From: Pseudomonas sessilinigenes
GTDB taxonomy: Bacteria; Pseudomonadota; Gammaproteobacteria; Pseudomonadales; Pseudomonadaceae
Length of the DNA: 64,000 nucleotides
Assembly (NCBI RefSeq): GCF_003850565.1
Contig: NZ_CP027706.1
Span: 6,200,001-6,264,000, forward strand
Direction of reading: 5' to 3'
Part shown: positions 57,422 through 64,000 of the stretch, in pieces
Layout: every line of letters starts with the position of its first letter
How positions within the stretch are numbered: position 1 is the stretch's first letter
Program-made: the position numbers and the translations under genes
The notes under the pieces: model-generated
Told to the model about the DNA's origin: nothing
Database searches by the model: none
The model's input: only the letters and a program-made list of their open reading frames with translations

Positions 57422-58813
57422 ATGACCTCTGTTTCCAGCCATACCCACGCCCTGTCGATCAACCCCGCCACCGGCGAGCAGATCGGCGCCTACCCTTACC
57501 AGTCCGAATCCGAGCTGGATGCCGCCCTGGAGCGCGCCAGCCGCAGCTTCGCTCAATGGAAGCGCCAGGACATCAGCGAGCGTGCCGGGCGCCTGGTTGC
57601 CCTGGCCCAGGTCCTGCGCGACAACAGCGAGGCCCTGGCCCGCATGATCACCCGGGAAATGGGCAAGCCGGTGCCCCAGGCCCGGGGCGAAATCGAGAAA
57701 TGCGCCCAGTTGTGCCTGTGGTACGCCGAGCACGGCCCGGCCATGCTCGCCCCGGAAGCGACCCTGGTGGAGAACGACAAAGCGCGTATCGAGTACCGGC
57801 CGCTGGGGCCGATCCTGGCAGTGATGCCATGGAACTTCCCGATCTGGCAGGTGCTGCGTGGCGCCGTACCGACGCTGCTGGCGGGCAACACCTACGTGCT
57901 CAAGCACGCGCCAAACGTCATGGGCAGTGCCCACCTGTTGCTGGAGGCCATGCACCAGGCCGGCTTTGCTGAAGGCGTCTTCGAGCTGATCAACGTCACC
58001 CCGGACGGCGTATCCCGGGCCACCGCCGATCGCCGTATCGCCGCCGTGACCCTGACCGGCAGCGTGCGCGCCGGCATCGCCATCGGTGCCCAGGCCGGCG
58101 CCGCGCTGAAGAAATGCGTGTTGGAACTGGGCGGTTCCGACCCCTTGATCGTGCTCGACGACGCCGACCTGGACGAAGCGGTCAAGGCGGCGGTAGTCGG
58201 TCGCTACCAGAACACCGGGCAGGTCTGCGCCGCTGCCAAGCGCCTGATCGTCGAGCAAGGCGTGGTGGAGGAATTCACCCGCCGTTTCGTCGAAGCCACC
58301 CGCGCCCTGGTGATGGGCGACCCATTGGCCAACGACACCTATATCGGCCCCATGGCCCGCTTCGACCTGCGCGATGAATTGCACCAGCAGGTCCAGGCGA
58401 CCCTGGCCGAAGGTGCCACCCTGCTGCTGGGGGGTGACAAGCAAGCGGGCGCCGGCAACTATTACCTGCCCACGGTGCTGGCCGACGTTACCGACCAGAT
58501 GACCTCGTTCAAAGAGGAGCTGTTCGGCCCGGTGGCCTCGATCATCACCGCCCGTGACGCCCGGCACGCCCTGGAACTGGCCAACGACAGCGACTTCGGC
58601 CTGACCGCGAGCCTCTTCACCGCCGACCTGGAACGCGCCCGGCAGATGACCGACGAGTTGGAAACCGGCGGCGTGTTCATCAACGGCTACAGCGCCAGCG
58701 ACCCTCGGGTCACCTTCGGCGGCGTGAAGAAAAGCGGCTTCGGTCGTGAACTCTCGCACTTCGGCGTGCGCGAATTCTGCAACGCCCAGACGGTATGGCT
58801 GGATCGTCGCTGA
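57422..58813 (+). CDS. sad: NAD-dependent succinate semialdehyde dehydrogenase (Sad/YneI)
   Basis: This 463-residue aldehyde dehydrogenase has AVMPWNFPIWQVLRGAVPTLLAGN (cofactor loop), CVLELGGSDPLIVLDDADLD with the catalytic Glu and NTGQVCAAAKRLI with the nucleophilic Cys (~residue 270). The C-terminal PRVTFGGVKKSGFGRELSHFG also matches. GSDP in place of GGKN and ~460 residues are typical of the Sad/YneI branch. It oxidises succinate semialdehyde to succinate in GABA and putrescine catabolism. It is preceded by the divergent ptrR-like gene. A hairpin follows at 58837. Confidence 0.88.
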   Translation: MTSVSSHTHALSINPATGEQIGAYPYQSESELDAALERASRSFAQWKRQDISERAGRLVALAQVLRDNSEALARMITREMGKPVPQARGEIEKCAQLCLWYAEHGPAMLAPEATLVENDKARIEYRPLGPILAVMPWNFPIWQVLRGAVPTLLAGNTYVLKHAPNVMGSAHLLLEAMHQAGFAEGVFELINVTPDGVSRATADRRIAAVTLTGSVRAGIAIGAQAGAALKKCVLELGGSDPLIVLDDADLDEAVKAAVVGRYQNTGQVCAAAKRLIVEQGVVEEFTRRFVEATRALVMGDPLANDTYIGPMARFDLRDELHQQVQATLAEGATLLLGGDKQAGAGNYYLPTVLADVTDQMTSFKEELFGPVASIITARDARHALELANDSDFGLTASLFTADLERARQMTDELETGGVFINGYSASDPRVTFGGVKKSGFGRELSHFGVREFCNAQTVWLDRR

Positions 58814-58836
58814 GCGCAGCAATAGGCCAGCGACCG

Positions 58837-58860
58837 GAACGGACCTGCCAAGGTCCGTTC
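58837..58860. terminator. Hairpin after sad, terminator-like but without T-run
   Basis: GAACGGACCT and its perfect complement AGGTCCGTTC are separated by GCCA, a 10-base stem with a 4-base loop. It lies 23 bases beyond the sad stop. No T-run follows it, so it may need Rho or be a processing/stability hairpin. The remaining sequence to 59024 shows no gene. Confidence 0.55.
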
Positions 58861-59024
58861 TGCCCAAGGGCGGCTCGGGCACACCTGGTCGGTATCATCG
58901 GCGGAGTGCAGAAAACGCCTTACAGCCCTTCCAGCACAATCCTGCTGTTTTTCAGAATCTTCCTGAATCCCTCCATCCAGGTGCTTTTTTATCATGCGCT
59001 TTTTCCATCGCCTGGAAGCCTGGT

Positions 59025-59267
59025 ATGCGCACCCCCGTACAGAAGTTCATCGTTCGCCTTCCCCACGAACTGCATACGCAACTCAAGCGCATGGCCAAAC
59101 AGCAGAACCGCAGCATGAATCACGAATTGATCGATCGCCTGGAAAAATCGCTGGTCAACGACGATATCCGCAACATCGATGAACAACTGGTGACCCTGCT
59201 GCTGCACAGGATCGAGTTCCTGGAAAAGCGCCTCGAATCCCTGCAAAAGGACCGGCATGAACCATGA
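59025..59267 (+). CDS. Arc-type ribbon-helix-helix DNA-binding protein
   Basis: This 80-residue protein of the Arc-like family reads VQKFIVRLPHELHTQLKRMAKQQNRSMNHELIDRLEKSL, the ribbon-helix-helix fold. It is followed by a C-terminal heptad-rich helix (IDEQLVTLLLHRIEFLEKRLESLQ) that may form a coiled coil. The ATG at 59025 follows GGAAG. It lies 230 bases upstream of and codirectional with the siderophore receptor gene, which it may regulate. No toxin partner is present, so an antitoxin role is not supported. Confidence 0.82.
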   Translation: MRTPVQKFIVRLPHELHTQLKRMAKQQNRSMNHELIDRLEKSLVNDDIRNIDEQLVTLLLHRIEFLEKRLESLQKDRHEP

Positions 59268-59497
59268 CGCCGGGCCGCCCCTGGCCGATGCCTGACGTCA
59301 AACCGGCCTCCTGATGCTCTCCCGCCTTTACCCCGGCGCCGCAGCTTGTATGATGGCGCCTGCCTAAAATCACCTGTCGAGTGCCGCCCTGCGCGGGCCC
59401 GATACCCCGTTGTCGCCCCTGTCTGCACCCCACGCATGCCGGTCCCTGGAACTGCCCTGGTATCGCCACCGGACAGGCGCGTGCCCAAGGAATGTCC

Positions 59498-61681
59498 ATG
59501 ACCCCGATCCGCCCCTTAGCCCTGGCGCCAGAACGCACTGCCGGGCCGACCCTCAATCGCCTGGCCCTGGGCCTGCTGCTGGCTGGCACTGCGGGCGCTG
59601 CCAGCGCCGCTACCGAGTTGCCGACCCAGACCGTGAGCGCCCGCCAGGATTACGGCTACCGCAGCGACAGCGCCTCGGTGGCCAGCTTCGACGAGGCACC
59701 GCTGCTGGATACCCCGGCCTCCATCAGCGTGATCAACGAGGACATGATCAAGGACCAACAAGCCCGCCTGCTCAGTGAAGTCCTGCGCAACGATGCCTCG
59801 GTGGGCCAGAGCTACGCCCCCGTGGGCTACTACGAGAATTTCGAGGTGCGTGGCTTCTCGCTGAATGCCGCCAGCAGCTACAAGATCAATGGCCGGACCA
59901 TCACCGGCGAGCAGAACGTGGCCCTGGAAAACAAGCAGCGGGTCGAGGTGCTCAAGGGCCTGTCCGGCTTGCAGAGCGGGGTCAGCGAGCCCGGCGGGCT
60001 GATCAACTACGTGACCAAGCGGCCCACGGATATTCGCTCGGTCACCGTCTCCACCGATGATCGCGGTAGCGGCTACCTGGCCACCGATGTCGGCGGCTGG
60101 TTTGGCAGCGAGCAGCAGTTCGGCCTGCGGGCCAACCTGGCCCACGAAGACCTGCACTCCTATGTCGAACACGCCAATGGCCAACGGGATTTCGCCTCCC
60201 TGGCTTTCGACTGGAACATCAGCCCCAACGCCCTGCTGCAACTGGACATCGAATACCAGAACAAGGAGCAGCGCTCGGCCCCCGGCTACCAGTTGCTGGG
60301 CGGTACGGCCCTGCCGCACCACGCCTCGCCGAAGAAGCTGCTGGCCCACCAGAGCGGCTCGAAGCCGGTGACCAACGAATCGTTGAACATCAGCGGCAAC
60401 TTCGAGTACCGCTTCAACGATGACTGGAAGGGCAACCTGAGCGCCTCGCGTAGCCGGGTGGTGATCGATGACTACAGCTCGTTTGCGTGGGGTGGCTGCA
60501 CCACCGGCTGCATCAATGACAATGGCAACTACTTCAGCCCTGAGGGCAACTACGACATCTACGATTTCCGCAGCCCCGACGACACCCGACGCAACGACGA
60601 AGTGCAGGCAGTGCTCAGTGGTCGCTTCGATGCAGGAGGACTGGGCCATGAGCTGAGTCTGGGCACCAGTGCGTTCAGGCGGGTAGTGAACAATCGCGAT
60701 CAGGTGATGCACCCCATCGGCGATGGCAATATCGATAGCGAACCGGCTGATTTCTCTCGCTACAACGGCCCGCTCGGTGACTCACATCGACGCCTGGACA
60801 GCCGCCAGTATGGGCTCTTCCTCAGTGATCGCATCAGTTTCAACGAGCAATGGCAAACCGTCCTGGGTGGTAGAGAAGTACGCCTGGATGAAAAAGCCTC
60901 CAACACCCTGAGTGGCACGGATCGCCACACCCAGCGCTATATGTTCCTGCCCCAGGCGGCGCTGATCTACAAGCCGATGGCCAACCTGTCGCTCTACACC
61001 CAGTACGGCAAGGGCCTGTCCCTGGGCGGGCAGGCCCCCTGGTTCATTACCACTAATAAATTCGAAATCCTGGCCCCCACCGTGTCACGGCAGATCGAGA
61101 CCGGGATCAAGTACGACTGGCAGCGCATGAGCTTCACCGCCGCGTTGTTCCAGATGCGCCAGGCCTACCAGTACGCACGCCCGGACGGCAATGGCCAGTT
61201 CACCTACATCCAGCAAGGCCAGCAGAAGAACACCGGCCTGGAGCTCTCGGCCAATGGCTGGGCCACCCAGCGCCTGCAGGTCGCCGCCAGCGTCGCGGCG
61301 ATTCGCGCGCGGGTCGAAGGCACCGGCACCCCGGCCTACGAAGGCCACCAGGCCCTCAACGTGCCACGCCTGCGAGCCAGCCTCCAGGGCGACTACGCCC
61401 TGCCCTGGCTCGACGGCCTGGCCCTGCTGGGCGGAATGCAATACAGCGCCAGCAAGTACGCCGACCGCACGGGCAACGTCAGCGCCGGCAGCTACGCGAT
61501 CTTCAACATCGGCAGCCGCTACAGCACCCGCATCGATGGTTACGACACGGTGTTCCGCCTGACCGTGGACAACCTGTTCGACAAGCGCTACTGGCGTGAC
61601 GTCGGCGAATACCTGGGCGACGACTACCTGTTCCAGGGCGCACCGCTGACCGCCCGCCTGAGCGCCTCGATCAACTTCTGA
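59498..61681 (+). CDS. TonB-dependent siderophore receptor
   Basis: This is a 727-residue outer membrane receptor. A signal peptide (RLALGLLLAGTAGAASA|ATE) is followed by a short TonB-box region and the plug (DTPASISVINEDMIKDQQARLLSEVLRND; YYENFEVRGFSLN; VEVLKGLSGLQSGVSEPGGLINYVTKRP). The barrel ends ...LTARLSASINF. The plug starts within ~40 residues, so the extra N-terminal signalling domain of FecA/FpvA-type receptors is missing. I use the second ATG (59498), six bases after AAGGA. No convincing Fur box is visible upstream (59268-59497), which is unusual for this class. The ferric-siderophore ligand is unknown. Confidence 0.92.
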   Translation: MTPIRPLALAPERTAGPTLNRLALGLLLAGTAGAASAATELPTQTVSARQDYGYRSDSASVASFDEAPLLDTPASISVINEDMIKDQQARLLSEVLRNDASVGQSYAPVGYYENFEVRGFSLNAASSYKINGRTITGEQNVALENKQRVEVLKGLSGLQSGVSEPGGLINYVTKRPTDIRSVTVSTDDRGSGYLATDVGGWFGSEQQFGLRANLAHEDLHSYVEHANGQRDFASLAFDWNISPNALLQLDIEYQNKEQRSAPGYQLLGGTALPHHASPKKLLAHQSGSKPVTNESLNISGNFEYRFNDDWKGNLSASRSRVVIDDYSSFAWGGCTTGCINDNGNYFSPEGNYDIYDFRSPDDTRRNDEVQAVLSGRFDAGGLGHELSLGTSAFRRVVNNRDQVMHPIGDGNIDSEPADFSRYNGPLGDSHRRLDSRQYGLFLSDRISFNEQWQTVLGGREVRLDEKASNTLSGTDRHTQRYMFLPQAALIYKPMANLSLYTQYGKGLSLGGQAPWFITTNKFEILAPTVSRQIETGIKYDWQRMSFTAALFQMRQAYQYARPDGNGQFTYIQQGQQKNTGLELSANGWATQRLQVAASVAAIRARVEGTGTPAYEGHQALNVPRLRASLQGDYALPWLDGLALLGGMQYSASKYADRTGNVSAGSYAIFNIGSRYSTRIDGYDTVFRLTVDNLFDKRYWRDVGEYLGDDYLFQGAPLTARLSASINF

Positions 61682-61993
61682 CTCCGCGCCTCGTCCCAAA
61701 GCCTGCGCCAGCGGCCACACAAAACACCTGTAGCCGCTGCCGAGCCCGCGAGACTGCGACCGGGCGCGCAGCGCCCGCAAACCCAGGCGACACGATTTAC
61801 CGGCCCTACGCCTCGTCCCGAGGCGTACGCAGCCTGCGCCAGCGCCTACACGAAGCCTTGGCCGCCATCTGCCCTCGCGATAAGGCCATCTCCAATCTGC
61901 ACGACCGGCACCACATTCATGCAGTTAGGATATGGGCAACTCCCCCCACCCTGGCCCAGCCAGCGGTACGAACAATAAACCGGAGATTGCCCG
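61682..61993. promoter_or_regulatory. 312-base gap with repeat remnants and an AACAATAA leader motif
   Basis: The left two thirds (61690-61860) hold two diverged fragments of the GTAGCCGCTGCC-family intergenic repeat (GTAGCCGCTGCCGAGCCCGCG and CAGCCTGCGCCAGCGCCTAC). AACAATAA at 61971-61978 lies 15 bases before the ATG of the FAD oxidase, followed by CCGGAG as ribosome site. It is a fifth Hfq/Crc-type site. No gene is seen in the gap. Confidence 0.5.
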
Positions 61994-63418
61994 ATGCTGC
62001 CCCCTGCCCCCGATAACACCCCACTCCAGCCCCTGCCCACCGACCTGGTGGATGAACTGACCGCTCTGCTGGGCCAGCGCTTCAGCACCGCCGCCAGTGT
62101 TCGCGAGCATCACGGCCGGGACATCTCCGCCCTCGATCCGCTGCCGCCGCAAGGGGTGGCCTTCGTCCATCACCTCGACGAAATCATCGCTGTGCAGCAG
62201 GCCTGCCATCGCCATCGGGTGCCGATCATTCCCTACGGCAGCGGCAGCTCCCTGGAAGGCTGGTTGCATGCGGTCCACGGTGGGGTGTGCATCGATGTAT
62301 CGGCGATGAACCAGATCCTGGAGATCCGCGTCGACGACATGGACGTCACCGTGCAACCTGGGGTAACCCGCAAGCAGCTCAATGCCGCGCTGCACGGCAC
62401 CGGCCTGTTCTTCCCCATCGACCCCGGCGCCGACGCCTCTCTGGGTGGCATGGCGGCGACCCGGGCCTCGGGCACCAACGCCGTGCGCTACGGCACCATG
62501 CGCGAAAATGTCCTGGCCCTGACCGCGGTGCTGGCCGATGGCCGCGTGCTGCACACCGGCGGCCGGGCGCGCAAATCCTCCTCGGGCTACGACCTTACCC
62601 ATCTGCTGGTGGGCTCCGGCGGCACCCTGGCCACGGTGGCCGAGCTGACGGTGAAGTTGCACCCGATCCCCGAGGCAATTTCTGCTGCGGTGTGCAATTT
62701 CCCCAGCGTCGATCAGGCGGTGCAAACCGTGATCCAGGCCATCCAGCTGGGAGTGCCGATTGCCCGTATCGAACTGATCGACGCCCTCACCGTGCGCGCC
62801 CTGAACGCCTACAGCAAAACCCGGTTGAACGAAGCGCCGTCACTGTTCTTCGAACTGCACGGCTCCGAGTCCTCGGTCAAGGAACAGGTGGAAACCATCC
62901 GCCTGCTGGCCGACGAACACGGCGGCCAGGATTTCGAATGGGCGGTGCACCCGGAAGACCGCAGCCGCCTGTGGCAGGCACGGCACGATGGTTACTTCGC
63001 CGCCGTGGCCCTGCGCCCCGGCTGCCGCGCCCTGACCACCGACGCCGTGGTGCCGATCTCGCGCCTGGCCGAATGCATCGAAGCCACCTCCGCCGACCTG
63101 CAACAACAAGGCCTGCTGGCGCCGATCTTCGGCCATGTGGGCGACGGCAATTTCCATGCGGTGATCCTGGTCGACCCCGACGACCCCGAGGAAGTGCAAC
63201 GCGCCGACGGCGTGGCCCAGCGCCTGGCGGAACGGGCCATCGCCCTGCAGGGTTCCTGCACCGGCGAGCACGGCATCGGCCTGACCAAGCAGGCCTATAT
63301 GAGCCTGGAGCACGGGCAGAACGCGGTGGATGCGATGGCGGCGATCAAGGCCGCCCTCGACCCACGGCAACTGATGAACCCGGGCAAGATCTTCCCCCGC
63401 GGCCCGGCCACCGACTAA
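61994..63418 (+). CDS. FAD-linked D-lactate / 2-hydroxyacid dehydrogenase (GlcD/DLD family)
   Basis: This is a 474-residue flavoprotein. The PCMH FAD domain is VPIIPYGSGSSLEGWLHAVHGGVCIDV, with GADASLGGMAATRASGTNAVRYGTM and HLLVGSGGTLATVAELTVKLH. The C-terminal FAD-oxidase domain contains GHVGDGNFHAVILVD and CTGEHGIGLTKQAYM. It resembles mitochondrial-type D-lactate dehydrogenase (cytochrome) more than GlcD and is not accompanied by GlcE/GlcF partners, so it probably works alone with a quinone or cytochrome. Substrate could be D-lactate or another 2-hydroxy acid. A LysR gene follows in the same direction. Confidence 0.85.
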   Translation: MLPPAPDNTPLQPLPTDLVDELTALLGQRFSTAASVREHHGRDISALDPLPPQGVAFVHHLDEIIAVQQACHRHRVPIIPYGSGSSLEGWLHAVHGGVCIDVSAMNQILEIRVDDMDVTVQPGVTRKQLNAALHGTGLFFPIDPGADASLGGMAATRASGTNAVRYGTMRENVLALTAVLADGRVLHTGGRARKSSSGYDLTHLLVGSGGTLATVAELTVKLHPIPEAISAAVCNFPSVDQAVQTVIQAIQLGVPIARIELIDALTVRALNAYSKTRLNEAPSLFFELHGSESSVKEQVETIRLLADEHGGQDFEWAVHPEDRSRLWQARHDGYFAAVALRPGCRALTTDAVVPISRLAECIEATSADLQQQGLLAPIFGHVGDGNFHAVILVDPDDPEEVQRADGVAQRLAERAIALQGSCTGEHGIGLTKQAYMSLEHGQNAVDAMAAIKAALDPRQLMNPGKIFPRGPATD

Positions 63419-63442
63419 GGCTGCCCCCGCCAAGGAGCCCCC

Positions 63443-64000
63443 ATGGAAATCCGCCAGCTGAAATACTTCGTCGCCGTGGTCGATGCCGGCAGCCTGTCCC
63501 GCGCAGCCCGGGAGGTACACGTGGCGCAATCGGCCCTGAGCAAGCAGATGTCGGCCCTGGAAGCCGACCTCGGCGCCCAGTTGTTCCATCGCAGCAACAG
63601 CGGTATCCGCGTCAACGATGCCGGCAAACTGTTCTACGAATACGCCCAGGGCCTGCTCAAGCACCTGCAGGACGCCCGCGCCGCACTCAGCAGCGAACCC
63701 GGCGCGTTGACCGGTTCCATCGTCGTCGCCCTGCCCCAGAGCGTGGCCAGCACCGTGGCCCTGCCGCTGATCCAGGCCGTGGCCCGCACCTACCCCAAGG
63801 TCGAGCTGCACCTCAATGAAGAACTCACCGGCAACCTGGTGGACCAGCTGGTGCGGGGCCGGGTCGACATCGCCCTGTTCACGCCCATCGGCCTGCCGCC
63901 ACAAGTCAGCTTCAGCCCGCTGCTGGAAGAAGACTTCTACCTGATCCACCGTGCCGACGACCGTCACGCCCCGCCACCGGGCGAGGTGACCCTGGCCGAA
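63443..64000 (+). CDS. LysR-family regulator, 3' end cut by window
   Basis: The first 186 residues are visible. The HTH is in MEIRQLKYFVAVVDAGSLSRAAREVHVAQSALSKQMSALE, and the effector domain starts GALTGSIVVALPQSVASTVALPLIQA. The wording resembles the nac/CynR-type regulators of the branch that control carboxylic or aromatic acid genes. AAGGAGC precedes the ATG, which lies 25 bases after the FAD oxidase stop. It is codirectional, so probably co-transcribed with the oxidase it may control. Confidence 0.88.
   Translation, partial: MEIRQLKYFVAVVDAGSLSRAAREVHVAQSALSKQMSALEADLGAQLFHRSNSGIRVNDAGKLFYEYAQGLLKHLQDARAALSSEPGALTGSIVVALPQSVASTVALPLIQAVARTYPKVELHLNEELTGNLVDQLVRGRVDIALFTPIGLPPQVSFSPLLEEDFYLIHRADDRHAPPPGEVTLAE

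Noticed and set aside
58994..59267. Arc-type protein as antitoxin of a toxin-antitoxin pair
   Set aside because: No small toxin-like frame overlaps or adjoins it; the C-terminal coiled-coil helix does not resemble a toxin-binding tail I can name.

Overview
The window is high-GC chromosomal DNA from a fluorescent-group Pseudomonas (P. protegens / P. chlororaphis / P. fluorescens type). The evidence is an OprD-family porin, a glcCDEFG set, a PtrR/Sad pair, cobF, a DUF6555-type small protein, many LysR and AraC regulators, and short GC-rich intergenic repeats. I see no rRNA, tRNA, CRISPR array, insertion sequence or prophage.

Layout. (1) 0.5-10.3 kb: a LysR regulator followed by eight tightly packed genes, some overlapping by 4 bases. 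They form a full 3-hydroxyanthranilate to pyruvate plus acetyl-CoA pathway (2-aminomuconate route, nba-type order E-H-J-I-G-F-C-D), and an aromatic-acid MFS transporter follows. (2) 10.5-15.2 kb: an orphan Imm26-like protein, an OprD porin, an amino acid permease and kynureninase. Kynureninase can make 3-hydroxyanthranilate, so regions 1 and 2 may form one tryptophan/kynurenine catabolic island; kynA, kynB and kynurenine 3-monooxygenase are not present here. (3) 15.5-26.0 kb: one 3509-residue autotransporter with about sixteen 86-residue repeats nested in three larger modules. (4) 26.4-28.6 kb: Tsx channel plus purine nucleoside permease behind a perfect LacI/PurR-type operator. (5) 28.8-31.4 kb: oxidoreductase, XapX-type small membrane protein and AraC regulator, then a small conserved protein. 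(6) 31.5-36.7 kb: glycolate oxidation genes with a palindromic operator at glcC. (7) 36.7-41.8 kb: paired half-size DMT transporters, LysR, an Nramp manganese transporter bordered by a 13-unit hexanucleotide repeat, a DCC thiol protein and a membrane protein. (8) 41.8-45.5 kb: a visibly lower-GC three-gene segment (AraC regulator, EamA transporter, cobalamin-binding radical SAM enzyme), the best candidate here for an undescribed system. (9) 45.6-58.8 kb: assorted metabolism and transport genes, including an orphan binding protein with an AstE-like deacylase, cobF with a phosphatase, a leucine-rich-repeat protein next to a PD-(D/E)XK-like protein, and ptrR-sad. (10) 59-64 kb: an Arc-type repressor, a TonB-dependent siderophore receptor, a GlcD-like FAD oxidase and a LysR gene cut by the window end.

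A recurring regulatory theme is the octamer AACAATAA, a fit to the A-rich AAnAAnAA target of Hfq/Crc. It lies just upstream of nbaC, the MFS transporter, oprD, kynU and the FAD oxidase, which suggests that these catabolic genes share carbon catabolite repression.
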